The notes under the pieces were generated by a model, which saw nothing but the letters and a program-made list of their open reading frames with translations, was not told where the DNA came from and ran no database searches. From contig JAUIHS010000025.1 of the NCBI GenBank assembly GCA_030432255.1, positions 1 to 64,000 of the forward strand: 64,000 nt of DNA, written 5' to 3'. The DNA comes from Phycisphaerae bacterium. GTDB taxonomy: Bacteria; Planctomycetota; Phycisphaerae; Phycisphaerales; UBA1924. Both the position numbers and the translations under genes were made by a program. Shown here one piece after another: positions 8,587 to 18,900 of the stretch; the first letter of the stretch is position 1; the number at the start of each line of letters is the position of its first letter.

Positions 8587-9002
8587 ATGATCCGCCACCC
8601 ACTCCGGAACGAAGCCGAAACATGTCGCGCATTCGCGGCTCAGATACGAAGCCGGAGATGTGTGTACGGCGGCTCGTCTGGAAGATGGGTTTCAGGTACA
8701 GACTTTACCGCCGCGACCTGCCCGGGACGCCAGATCTCGTCTTCCCCTCCAGACAGAAGGTCATCTTCGTGCATGGGTGCTACTGGCACCGCCACCGATG
8801 CGTCTACGGTCGTCCGATCCCGAAGACGCGCACTGAATTCTGGCAGGCCAAGTTCGATGCGAACGTGAAGCGTGACCGACGTGTGGTCAGGCAGTTGAGG
8901 CGAGCCGGGTGGGATGTCCTGATAGTCTGGGAGTGCTGGGTGAAGAAATGGACCCCCGACCGTATCGAGTCCCGCATCAGTCAGTTCCTCCAGGAGCGTT
9001 AG
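8583..9002 (+). CDS. vsr: Very short patch repair (Vsr) endonuclease
   Basis: A 139-residue protein with the full Vsr pattern: RSRNMSRIRGSDTKPE at the N-terminus, YRRDLPGTPDLVF containing the catalytic Asp, VIFVHGCYWHRH with zinc and active-site residues, and FWQAKFDANVKRD. Vsr nicks DNA 5' of T:G mismatches that arise when 5-methylcytosine deaminates. It normally accompanies a C5 methylase, as here: it starts with GTG four bases inside the methylase gene, so the two are translationally coupled. Its stop lies only eight bases from the end of the convergent drmB gene. The length is typical and all key residues appear present. Confidence 0.93.
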   Translation: MNDPPPTPERSRNMSRIRGSDTKPEMCVRRLVWKMGFRYRLYRRDLPGTPDLVFPSRQKVIFVHGCYWHRHRCVYGRPIPKTRTEFWQAKFDANVKRDRRVVRQLRRAGWDVLIVWECWVKKWTPDRIESRISQFLQER

Positions 9003-9010
9003 ATGATTAG

Positions 9011-10861
9011 CTACACGGAGGTCACAACTCTCTCAAGCCAAGGGCTGAAGAACCCCGCGTCACCATCACTTGGCGATCCAATCAGCATGACACGGTCAAG
9101 CAGCCTGTTTCCTTCTTCACAGCTTGTTTCGGGAAGAAGACAGCAGGCATGGCACGCGGCACAATTCAGACCATCGGTGCCCTGCCCCATGCTTTCCACA
9201 CATACCGGATCAGAAGCGCACCAGCGAGCGCTGAGAAGTGCGTTCGCGACGAGTCCCTCGAGAGTACCCGGCCGACCCTGTCGGGTCAGTCCGCCGAGTG
9301 TGCCCTCAGCATCGCCTGCGGCTGTGTAGATGAGGATGCCAAGCATCTTCGTAGGATCCTCAGGCGTCCCACAGTAAATGCGTTCGCGCACCGATGCTGC
9401 ACCATAGCCACAGCTGAAGCTCAGTTCGCGAATGAGCACGTGCGCAAGAGCATGCAGAAGGAAAAACGCAGGGGCTAAATCTCGCGGTGCCGTACCCCGT
9501 TCGTTCGCGACTCGACTGGCGTTGTCAGTCATTTTCTGTGATCGAGATACGACCGCTGGATGCTTGGCCCACTCGCTCACAAGGTCACGCCTCAGCGTGA
9601 AGAACAGTCCCTCACCATAGACTCTGACCGCCGGCAGCCACCGCTTGGGTCTTATCGCAAGTTTCTTCATGCCGTCCGTGAGGCTTTCGCTCGCACTTGG
9701 CGGACTGATCCTTGAGAATCCGGTGAGCGCACGTGTTTCCGCGAGCTTCTCAACGGTGATCACTCGATCGAAGTAGTCGGAGACCGGCGCACCGTATTCG
9801 GAGGCACTACGAGATCGCAGGACCAATTCGGAGTCCTCTCTTGACTCACCATGAGATAGGACCTCGTACTCCGCATATCGAAATTCCGTCTCGCTCTGCT
9901 CAGGGCTGCTCAGACTTGCGCCGCTGAGTTTGAGTTTGACGGCTTCATAGAGTCGGACCGAATCAAGGTTGAATTGGTCAGCGATGGTCTCCACGCGGAT
10001 CTGATCGGGATTGCCGTCAGAGTTCACGCCGCTAGACAACGCTCCCCATACTCTCTTCCGATCAATGATCTTCCTGATGGCATCGCTGAACGGCGGGATC
10101 AGAATGGAACTCGACGTCTGGGCAAAGTATGTATTCGAGCCACCCCTCTGAACAAGTCGCGGATTCTCACCGCAGTTCTTCACATTCGCATTCGGACCAA
10201 GCCACGGACGACATCCACCGCACCTGTGCCCGGGTACGCCATCGGGACTCGATGCACCTACCAGAGATCGCTTTGCCCCGCACGTCACACACTCAACAAG
10301 CACACCTTCGAGGCCTGCCCTTCCAGTCGTCTTCAGTCTCAATTGAGGGCCATCGCACAGTGGTGCAGACCCGAGGTCTGTCCCTCGCTTTGCATGCGCC
10401 CAGTGCGGCCATGGAAAGTCCTCGATGTGTCCCCCCTCGCAAGCCACTACAAATCGCAAGGGGACCATTCTCCATCGTCTTCGTTCAGTGAGTGATGCGC
10501 ATGGCGGCTTCCCTCCGAGCGTCTTGATCGGCATGTCACACTTCGGTGGGCCAGGACTATTCCATGGAACGGGCTTGACTCCCTTGCAACGAGGGCACTG
10601 GTGCCATCTTGGAAACCGAACGAGAGGAAGAAACTCGCCAGGGACTCCACGATCCGGAGGTTGAGGCGGAAGCTGGAATCCATCAACGCCCAACCGACTT
10701 GCGAGGCGATCATCATTGGGCACAAGCGAAGACTCATCCGAGAACTTCCATGCATCCAAACCCGCCACCATCAGTGACTCACTCGGGAAGTCGACGATCG
10801 CGCCGACACCGAACGGCGAAATCGCCTGCGTGCGCCGGATTGGACGGTGATACTTAGCCAT
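9011..10861 (-). CDS. drmB: DISARM protein DrmB (DUF1998)
   Basis: A 616-residue protein starting MAKYHRPIRRTQAISPFGVGA, a typical DrmB-like N-terminus. It carries Cys pairs (CPRC near 85, CVTC and CGGC near 195-220) that may bind zinc. The C-terminal DUF1998 region (~455-590) contains HALAHVLIRELSFSCGYG and the Cys cluster CAACHACCLLPETSC. DrmB works with the DrmA helicase in the DISARM anti-phage system, where the DrmA-DrmB complex engages incoming phage DNA. It overlaps drmA by eight bases; the open frame upstream of 10861 is just drmA in another frame. It is the last gene of the minus-strand operon. Confidence 0.87.
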   Translation of the reverse strand: MAKYHRPIRRTQAISPFGVGAIVDFPSESLMVAGLDAWKFSDESSLVPNDDRLASRLGVDGFQLPPQPPDRGVPGEFLPLVRFPRWHQCPRCKGVKPVPWNSPGPPKCDMPIKTLGGKPPCASLTERRRWRMVPLRFVVACEGGHIEDFPWPHWAHAKRGTDLGSAPLCDGPQLRLKTTGRAGLEGVLVECVTCGAKRSLVGASSPDGVPGHRCGGCRPWLGPNANVKNCGENPRLVQRGGSNTYFAQTSSSILIPPFSDAIRKIIDRKRVWGALSSGVNSDGNPDQIRVETIADQFNLDSVRLYEAVKLKLSGASLSSPEQSETEFRYAEYEVLSHGESREDSELVLRSRSASEYGAPVSDYFDRVITVEKLAETRALTGFSRISPPSASESLTDGMKKLAIRPKRWLPAVRVYGEGLFFTLRRDLVSEWAKHPAVVSRSQKMTDNASRVANERGTAPRDLAPAFFLLHALAHVLIRELSFSCGYGAASVRERIYCGTPEDPTKMLGILIYTAAGDAEGTLGGLTRQGRPGTLEGLVANALLSARWCASDPVCVESMGQGTDGLNCAACHACCLLPETSCEEGNRLLDRVMLIGSPSDGDAGFFSPWLERVVTSV

Positions 10862-13800
10862 CGTTCGTCTCCTCCAAAGGCGAGTGCTCGTCTGCAGCGT
10901 TCTCATCCGCACCGCCCAGCGTCTGCACAACCTGACCCTGACACTCAACATCCACGTTGCGCAGTGACGTGGGAGTAGGCCACATCGCACTCGCATTCTC
11001 GGGCAATACCGCTCCCATCGGATAAAGAAGTGTCACTTGCTCATCTGAGGGTGCCCCATAGGGCAATCCCCATGCCTCCGGACCGTGATCCTGCCAGGAT
11101 GTTGCCAGCTTGGAGAGTCGGTCCCGAAGTTCCTGACTATGCTCTCCGTCAATTGAGTCACATCGGTCAATCAGCCAAGACTCGAGACCCTGCAGGGCCG
11201 GGGTATTAGGTGCAAAATCCTCCGGCCGATCCAACTCGTCCAAGTGGCGAGCAGCAATGGTCAGTAGCGCATGAAGCGCTCGGTCCATCGCCGGAAGTGA
11301 AAATGGTGTGACACTGGTTGGCTCGACAAAACGATAGAAGGACTCGTGGTAGGCTCGAAAATGCTCGTAATGAGAACGATCCCTCGGCTTGCCTGGGGCA
11401 TAGAGAGTCACCACCAACCCGGGAGCCTCTTTGGAACGTCCGACACGACTTGAGGCCTGAATGTACTCCGCGGTGGTCTTCGGCTGGCCAGCGACCAGCA
11501 TGAGTCCGAGACGCGGAACATCCACGCCGACTGAGATCATATTTGTGGCGAGAAGAACATCAATCGCCGGATTGGCTTCAGTATGCCTCATTTCGAGACG
11601 CCGCAGAGTCTCGGGAATCTCGTCGGCTCGAACTCGCCCGGTGAGTTCGACCGGACGGCCAAGCCGCCGCTGCTCATCAGAAGGCAGCTTCAGGCGCCTT
11701 GCAATGACCCGCAGGTACTCGGGGATGTCCGCTTCGACCAGCGTGCTCGCATGCCCCAGTTCCCGAATACTGTTGAAGTACCAGACAAGCGTCCAGTAGG
11801 GGTCTCGGTCGGACTCCCCCGAGACATCGGCCGTCCTGATCGCCTGGAGAATGGCAGCGGCGGCTCTCAAAGAAGCGGTAATCTGTGAGGGTGCGGCAGA
11901 TCCAAAGACACCGACATACTTGCGGGCGGGTTCGTCTGGCGCCTCGAAGGCGAAGTAGTTGTCTGACACATCAATACCGGGAGGTGGAAAGACCTGGGTC
12001 TCTCTGTTGTAGAGGCTACGACATTGCTGCTCGGCGCGCCGGATCGTTGCCGTTGAAGCCACAATCTTCGGCATCCGGGAGCCGCGAGCACACATAAGGT
12101 CGATAATCGACTCGTAAAGGCCGACCATTGATCCCAGTGGACCCGAAATCAGATGCAACTCATCCTGAATGATGAGATCCGGGGCGGCCCGCTTCTTTGA
12201 TCCGAGCCCGAGGATCGAGCCGGTGATTGGTTTCCAAGCGAGCATCGCAAACTTGTCGACGGTCGCAACGATCATTGTCGGTGGATTGTCGTAGATGTCT
12301 TCATCAACGACGCTGACCGGAAGGGCACCATCCCTGCGCGAGAACGGACACCTTCTCTCGGGACACACGAACCTCATCGAATCCGACGCAGATCGTTGCC
12401 GATACCCCGGATTGCGAGAGTCGTCCAAGGCTGTGCCGCACCACGGGCACCCAATGAGCTGATAGGGGTTCTCGCCCTTCTCGCGCAACCATTGGGTCAT
12501 TCTCGTCTTCGAGTCTGATCGGGTGTTTGGCGATGAACTGCCTCCCAGCCAGAGACCGATTGAGATGGGAGATTCTCCCAGACTTGATGAATCTCCACGT
12601 CTGAGCATTTCGCAAGCACAGATCATGGATGCCGCCCGTTGGAACTGCTGAGACGTCAGAAGTCGCAGTGTGTACCTTGTCAGAACGCAGCATCCGTCGG
12701 ACGTCGGATCACACAATCTTCTGTAGAGAATGGAGCAGGCGGCGAGACCCAGATAGGCTTCGGTCTTTCCACCACCCGTCGGAAACCAGATCAGGTCGAC
12801 CACGTTTCTTGGATCGGACTGGCCGCGAGATCCATCTGAGACGAGCGCAGGAAGATTCATCAGGATGAAGGCCAGTTGGAAGCACCGCCAGCGTCCCCGC
12901 CGCGGGCCATCCGGCTCGTAGCTTGTCGGAAGGTCCTTCCACGAATCACTTGCGCCGCGTCGATCTCGAGCGTAGTGGACCTGCTGCATCAGCATCACTT
13001 GATTCGCCCACATGAACGCCTTCATGAGATTCGGGTCTTCCTCCAAACACTTGATGCCACTCTCAATCCTCTTGCAACACGCAGCGCACCCAGCGAGGTG
13101 GTCCGTTCCGACCTGTTGGAGCGACAAGTCAAGCACAGCCAAAGCCCCCTGTTGAGTGGCGATCCAATTGTTGTAGGCATCGGGGACCGCCTGGAGCGAC
13201 CTGATGATCGCCGATGCATCGCACGCACCTCCTGCACCGGACAGGTGATACATTCGGTAGGGCACCGTACCATCCGCTCGCGGCAGTACCGGCGGCACTT
13301 CAACACTCGGAACGACTGCCGTCCTTACGAGTGTCGCCTTGTCATCCGTGTTCCCCTGCCATTCGGCTGCGCACCCGTGACCAACAGCAAACGCTCTCCG
13401 GTTTCTGTAGAGCAACTCCAGAGAACGTTGCTCGCTGTCCACAAGATCGTGTGAGTGAATGAGTTGATACTCGCGGAAGACCGCGGACTGATCCGGTGCC
13501 TCGACGGCGAATCCAACCTGGAAAAAACAGTCAGCGACCTTGGCCTTCTGCCTCTGACTCGTGCATCGGTTGGCGTTGTACACCGCCGCCGTCACGAGAA
13601 AGGACCCATCCGACCTGACTCGACTGAGGACAAAGAGCCTCAGTCCTGGACAGAGCTCGATGTTCCGTCGAACACTTGTCCTGTCTCCATCCGGCCGAAC
13701 GTCCACTGACTGCTTCGGTATGGTGATGCACTGTCGTTTCCATGTCTTCTGCTTCCCCGCAATCTCGACATAGGCGGCGGCTTCGAATGAGAACTGGAGG

Positions 13801-14177
13801 ATGCCATCAGATGGAGCCGCAAGAAAAGAAAGGCCTATCGCCGCAGGTGCAGATGCGTTGGCAAGATGAACCGGCTCGTCGTACGCACCGTCTACCCCCT
13901 CCGGTGAAGAGCGACGCACTCTCCGCTCCCCTGCTTCGCGTTCTCTCTCCTCCTCGGAAGGTGGAACATCCAGAGTGTCGTTGTGTTCCTCGTTCCCGGC
14001 TTCTTCGTCCGCTTCGGCATCTTCATTCTCATCGATTAGATTTCCGCCCGGAAACAGAATGCCAGCCGAGTATCGACGCGTCGGAGACTCCTCAAGCACC
14101 TCCTCATCTTCTCCGGGACCGATGATCTCCCACTCGAGGAAACGGATCAGCTCGTCTCGCAGTTCCAACTCAGCCAC
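10854..14177 (-). CDS. drmA: DISARM helicase DrmA
   Basis: A helicase of about 1,107 residues. The N-terminus (LRDELIRFLEWEIIGPGEDEE) and the RRYSAGILFPGG block are typical of DrmA. Walker A is WFPTGGGKTEAYLG near residue 464, the DEXH-like box is IIQDELHLISGP near 670, and the C-terminal helicase part has MISVGVDVPRLGLML and QASSRVGRSKEAPG near 885-915. It supplies the ATP-driven DNA translocase of DISARM. The GTG at 14177 has AGGAG seven bases upstream and overlaps the preceding stop by eight bases; ATG at 14195 is the alternative, but GGAGG there abuts the start codon. An acidic, low-complexity Glu/Asp segment lies around residues 50-80. It is followed by drmB with an eight-base overlap. 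Confidence 0.88.
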   Translation of the reverse strand: MAELELRDELIRFLEWEIIGPGEDEEVLEESPTRRYSAGILFPGGNLIDENEDAEADEEAGNEEHNDTLDVPPSEEEREREAGERRVRRSSPEGVDGAYDEPVHLANASAPAAIGLSFLAAPSDGILQFSFEAAAYVEIAGKQKTWKRQCITIPKQSVDVRPDGDRTSVRRNIELCPGLRLFVLSRVRSDGSFLVTAAVYNANRCTSQRQKAKVADCFFQVGFAVEAPDQSAVFREYQLIHSHDLVDSEQRSLELLYRNRRAFAVGHGCAAEWQGNTDDKATLVRTAVVPSVEVPPVLPRADGTVPYRMYHLSGAGGACDASAIIRSLQAVPDAYNNWIATQQGALAVLDLSLQQVGTDHLAGCAACCKRIESGIKCLEEDPNLMKAFMWANQVMLMQQVHYARDRRGASDSWKDLPTSYEPDGPRRGRWRCFQLAFILMNLPALVSDGSRGQSDPRNVVDLIWFPTGGGKTEAYLGLAACSILYRRLCDPTSDGCCVLTRYTLRLLTSQQFQRAASMICACEMLRRGDSSSLGESPISIGLWLGGSSSPNTRSDSKTRMTQWLREKGENPYQLIGCPWCGTALDDSRNPGYRQRSASDSMRFVCPERRCPFSRRDGALPVSVVDEDIYDNPPTMIVATVDKFAMLAWKPITGSILGLGSKKRAAPDLIIQDELHLISGPLGSMVGLYESIIDLMCARGSRMPKIVASTATIRRAEQQCRSLYNRETQVFPPPGIDVSDNYFAFEAPDEPARKYVGVFGSAAPSQITASLRAAAAILQAIRTADVSGESDRDPYWTLVWYFNSIRELGHASTLVEADIPEYLRVIARRLKLPSDEQRRLGRPVELTGRVRADEIPETLRRLEMRHTEANPAIDVLLATNMISVGVDVPRLGLMLVAGQPKTTAEYIQASSRVGRSKEAPGLVVTLYAPGKPRDRSHYEHFRAYHESFYRFVEPTSVTPFSLPAMDRALHALLTIAARHLDELDRPEDFAPNTPALQGLESWLIDRCDSIDGEHSQELRDRLSKLATSWQDHGPEAWGLPYGAPSDEQVTLLYPMGAVLPENASAMWPTPTSLRNVDVECQGQVVQTLGGADENAADEHSPLEETNDG

Positions 14178-15924
14178 GGAGATTCTCCTCTTCATCCTCC
14201 AGCCACTCTCGAACCAGCATGCGATACTCGGGCTCAAGTTCAGTTGGCAGCAAAACAAACAGCTGGATGCGGGCCCTGGTCATTCCGACATAGGCAATCG
14301 CACGGTCACGATCCGATTCAAGGGCATCAATGTCGGTCAAAATGATCACATCATTCTCCAGACCCTTGAAGGCGGACACGGTCGCATACGTGATCCCGCT
14401 TGGCTGCAATTGGGCATTGTTCTCCGCAAGCAGAGTCAGCGGTCGCGACCCTGAGTATGAGTTGAGCCAAGTGGGGCTCTTGAACGGTGATAGAACAGTC
14501 ACAGTCGCAGGGTCAATTCGATCCCGAGCGATCAGTCGTTCAAGAATGCTCTCCACAATCTCGGCTTGCTCATCCGACGTGTCATACCATTCGTAGATCA
14601 CGGAGCTTCCATCAACTCGTGACTCTGCGCGCACCGAGGGGCGCGCGACCATGTAGCTTTCCTCAGCAATCTCTCGCGTATTCCTGACATTGAGATAGAG
14701 GGCCTGCCGACACGCGATCCTCTGAAGCGAAGCGGCAACTGATTCATCATATCGACCATAGACTGCCGCTTGATTGTTTGAGTCGAGGAAGATCCGCCAG
14801 GTGCCCCCACTCAGCCCACCGACCAGCACCGCGTCGATGACATCAAGCACCCACTGCATGAGCAGGTCCTGAGCTTCATCAACAATTATCACATCAAATG
14901 CATCTTCGCTACGCTCGATCGCGGCTAGGGGTGCATGTTCTGGAATCAACTTGTCCCACAGGTCTGAAGCGGAGGCGCGGTTCTCGCTTTTCGAGAATTC
15001 CGTCCGCTGGTCAGACTGCTCGATCAGTCCCCGCGCAAAGCTGAAGATCGTCTTCACCGTGACTCGATCGTCCTTTACCTGAGATCTCAGATGATCGGCG
15101 AGGAATCTATTGAAACAGAGCATCAGTACCCGCTGGCCATGCCATGCCGCCCGCCGCGCCGCCTCTCTCGCAAGCACGGTCTTGCCAGTGCCCGCGCTTC
15201 CCGTTACCAAGAGCCGCGGCTCATCTCTGAGCATGTCCAGAATCGCATATTGAGCAGGCTCCAATGCCTGCATTCGCTCAAGTGTGCTTCTTGCAGTCGC
15301 GGAGAGTGGGACCACGGCGTCGAAATCACCGCGCAGGAATTCGACGAGTTCTTCCGCATCTGACTTGCGAGGCTCGAACTTCTTGCGTGTCTGCTGTTCG
15401 CGATTGAAGGTCGTCAACTGCCCGATGCACCAGATCGCTCCCTTCGGCATGCAGTCACAATCGATCACGCTCTCACTTGACTCAGTGCCTTCATGATCGT
15501 CGACGTCGCTGCGAAGTGCGCAGTCGGGAGTGACGACGCCGTATCCCATGAGGAGATTGGCCAAGCGGGATCCTCGATCAAAGCGATCCCGAACCCGCCT
15601 TTCCAGCGAAAACATGGCATTCCGGACCTGCTCGAATGGACTTCGCCGCGTCGAGTTGACTTGGTCAAATCTGTTGACATGACGCCACTCTCCATTGCCG
15701 CGATTGACTCGCCCGCCCTTGACTTCGAGCACAAGTACGGCGTGCCGCGTCACCAGCAGGAAGTCGATCTCACCAGCTCGTTGCGTTTCGTGCTTCGCGA
15801 GTCCGAGCGAGTGGAGACAAACCCAATCGTCGGTGCCGGGGGCCGACTTCAGCCATTGAAACACGCGCCGTTCCGCGCTGCTTCGGACGTCCGGGTGAAT
15901 CACGTCCGGAATCATTCTGGTCAT
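14170..15924 (-). CDS. NERD nuclease-superfamily I helicase fusion in the DISARM-like operon
   Basis: A 584-residue protein. Residues ~15-130 form a NERD (nuclease-related) domain, with RAGEIDFLLVTRHAVLVLEVKGG carrying the D...ExK nuclease signature. The rest is a UvrD/RecD-like SF1 helicase: Walker A TGSAGTGKTVLA near 237, IIVDEAQD near 345, TYATVSAFKGLE near 520 and AYVGMTRAR near 545. It should unwind DNA and may cleave it. It starts with an ATGA overlap after the DrmE-like gene and overlaps drmA, so it belongs to the operon. Canonical DISARM instead carries DrmC, a phospholipase-D-type nuclease, which is absent here. This protein may take that place; that substitution is inference. Confidence 0.85.
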   Translation of the reverse strand: MTRMIPDVIHPDVRSSAERRVFQWLKSAPGTDDWVCLHSLGLAKHETQRAGEIDFLLVTRHAVLVLEVKGGRVNRGNGEWRHVNRFDQVNSTRRSPFEQVRNAMFSLERRVRDRFDRGSRLANLLMGYGVVTPDCALRSDVDDHEGTESSESVIDCDCMPKGAIWCIGQLTTFNREQQTRKKFEPRKSDAEELVEFLRGDFDAVVPLSATARSTLERMQALEPAQYAILDMLRDEPRLLVTGSAGTGKTVLAREAARRAAWHGQRVLMLCFNRFLADHLRSQVKDDRVTVKTIFSFARGLIEQSDQRTEFSKSENRASASDLWDKLIPEHAPLAAIERSEDAFDVIIVDEAQDLLMQWVLDVIDAVLVGGLSGGTWRIFLDSNNQAAVYGRYDESVAASLQRIACRQALYLNVRNTREIAEESYMVARPSVRAESRVDGSSVIYEWYDTSDEQAEIVESILERLIARDRIDPATVTVLSPFKSPTWLNSYSGSRPLTLLAENNAQLQPSGITYATVSAFKGLENDVIILTDIDALESDRDRAIAYVGMTRARIQLFVLLPTELEPEYRMLVREWLEDEEENLRG

Positions 15925-18900
15925 CTCAATTCACCTTCAAGCAGTCGGCCCAGACAGGAGTGGGGAACGAGGGTCCTCTCACGGTCAGTCGCAACGACAC
16001 GCACGATCCTCAGAGAATCTCCCAGCTCAATCGCACTGGCTGGATCCGGGTCGTCGGTCTGTTTGCGAAGCAGCTCTCCTATGACACGCTGCGCAAGCAT
16101 GCGAGAGGCTCGCATGTGGGCAGATCGGATCTGAGACACCGCGTCAATGCACTCTTCGATCCGTGCCTCAAGACTCACATCCGCCGTTGCAGTCGCGATT
16201 GCTCTGATGTCGCGATATGACCTCGGTGCTATGATGTCGTGGCGATGGATCCAAGCGTTGAGTGTGCCCAGCTGTCTTGCACAGCCCGCCTCGCGAAGGC
16301 GCTGAATCAGCGCTGATTCATCGCCGCCTCCACGCAGAAATGACCGGATCGCCTCTTTCCAAAGGCTCGCCGACTCCCTGAGATTTTCGGCACGAGGAAG
16401 GACTTCATCCGCCTGGACACGAATTGCATCAGGGTCGGAGCCAAGATGGAACAAGAGGTAGTCGCCGACGCGAAGCTCGTCCGCTGATACGACTTCAAGC
16501 TCCGATTCGTCATCCGCCAAACCTGCCAGAAGATGGTTTACGCGGCGAAGGCGTGAGTAGTCAGTCACCCAGACGCAGCTGTCGTCCTCGAACAGGATGA
16601 GTTGGGCTTCAACGCGGTCGTGTTCATCAGATCCGGAGACCTGAGCCTCCGCCCTTTTCCGTGCATACATCCTGACGAGTCGCTCGAAGTTCTCAACGGA
16701 TTCCACGGTTTCCTCTTCCGGTGGCATGTCCACAGGTTCTGCCGGAACGGAAACAGAGCGATGCTTCCCCACGATTGATCGCGAGAATCTCCGTCTTGTC
16801 GCCCTTCTCAGAAAACGCCTATGCTCATCGCTTTCGAAGCCGTAAGCCAAGACCGTGACCCTGGTCGCGATCAGCGGGTTGAGAAGCCGGTTCATGATCT
16901 CTGAGCGATACCATCCCGGCACGATGACATGATCCACAGAACCGGGATCCAGCCCCCGCCAGTCGGCCACAGACAGATTGAGTATGCGGTCCGATATCGC
17001 CGCCGCACTCTTGGCATCAGCCGCTGCCAACCTACTTGGCATGACCAGAGTGGCAGGCTCTCCCTCAAGGAGTTCCTCAAGTTTGGCAAACTTCGGATTG
17101 TCGGTTGTCAATCGCGAAACGAGCGCATCTATCCGATCGGCGGCGCGCGCGGCAGATGCAACTGCATCTGCCGCCAGATAGACGGACTTGGTCTGTCTGA
17201 GTGTCGAACTGTGGAGGCTCACATACTCACGCAGGCCGACCGATGAAGACATAAGAAACGGCCATTGCGATAGCGTGCGCAGTAGTCTCCATGCAGCGTT
17301 CAACAGAGAATCCATCTCGTCTGTTGGATTCGCACCCGCGACGCGCGCGAGTTCCTTGGTCGCCAGCCACGCATGGTCAACTTCCGAGCAGTCAATCCGC
17401 TCTGCCTTCACTGTTCCCCTTACTGCGCACAGCACAGAACTCTCGTACTCCTGGAGAATTCCAGCGTCACTCCTACTCCGACGCCAGATGAGCTCTCTGA
17501 GTTCGTCGGAACCCCAGCCAACGACCTCGCTTCCTTGGTTTGTTGCGAAGTCGCACGACTCTATGTCTGCATCAGCCAGGATGGCCACAACCGACGCGTC
17601 TCGATTCGCAAGATGCACGAGGTCGGTCACCTTGTCACGACTCAGCGATCCAACATCGACGATGACCGAAGCCTCCTTCTCTTGGTCTGCCAACCAATCA
17701 GCCGCCTCAAGAGGATCAGAAACGACGAGAATCGAGGGCAATCCCAGGTTCTCCCATCTGTTCGACCACCACTTCAGACTTCCATCGGCAGCCAGATTCG
17801 CAATCGGCAAGAGATCCTTGAGTGGCACTCCGTACAACGAAACGCGCTCGGACCATGCTTTTACATGCGCGGGACGACTGATCAAGACCGTTGTCTTCTC
17901 CGCCACATGAGATGCAATCGGCAGGCGCGAATTCAGAAGTCGATCGATGGGTCGAATCGCAGCGTTGCTTCTCTGAATGGCTTCAGGCTGTGGGCCACGA
18001 ACTTTGCGTTGATTGGAGGCGGGGCTCATTCGCGTGAGATTCTCGGGTATGGCCGGAAACCACACTGTGGCCCGCGGTCTCCCGTTGGGAAACACCTTGT
18101 GGCAGAGTCCGAACTCTTCTCTTCCATCGCGAGTCCGGAGCCCTCGGTAGAGATAGACCGCCTTTCTGTCACCATCCAGATGGACCTTCGATTCAACGCT
18201 GAGCCATCCGTCATCTGAATACTCCCGGTCACAAAGGAATCCAATGGCGGCGAGCATCGCCAACGTCCCAGGTGCGAGTCCGGTTCGAGGCAGAGAAAGC
18301 CACCGTAGGCCGTGTCCAGCAGTCTCGGTCTGCTGAACTATCGAACAGTTGAGCAGCATGAACTCCGAGAGTTCATGATCCCCCCCGATGTCAGACAGGA
18401 CTGTTCGGAGAAGAAACGGCCACTGTCCTACCACTTCATCAAGAGCGGCGATCATGAGTCCACTGGACGCGCCGCATCGCCGATTGGCCTCAAACACGGC
18501 CACACGATCATCAAGGTAGCCGACCAATCCAAGGTCATCCGGGATCAGATCTTCGGTTTCGATAAGGTATGACAGTCCTGCCCGGGCCCACTTCTGCTGC
18601 TCGGAATCAGCCGATGAGATCAACCCGACCAAGTGGTCTATTGATCTCACAAATCGTCCGAAGAAACCCGCGGAGGCAATCGGTTTCAGTCCGGTCACCA
18701 CCTGGCGCGATTGTTCAATCAAGGTCGCATCATCAAAAGGAGGGCGTTCAGCGAAGTTGTTGAGCATCTCGATGACGTTGCGATGATGTTCTTCGTTGAG
18801 ATGCGGCCCGGAGTAGGTTGAAATCTCTCCGCTACGTTCCTCGATCTCATGGATCGCGAGCGACATGACGTAGTAGTCATCCTCAAGTCCGTCCACATCC

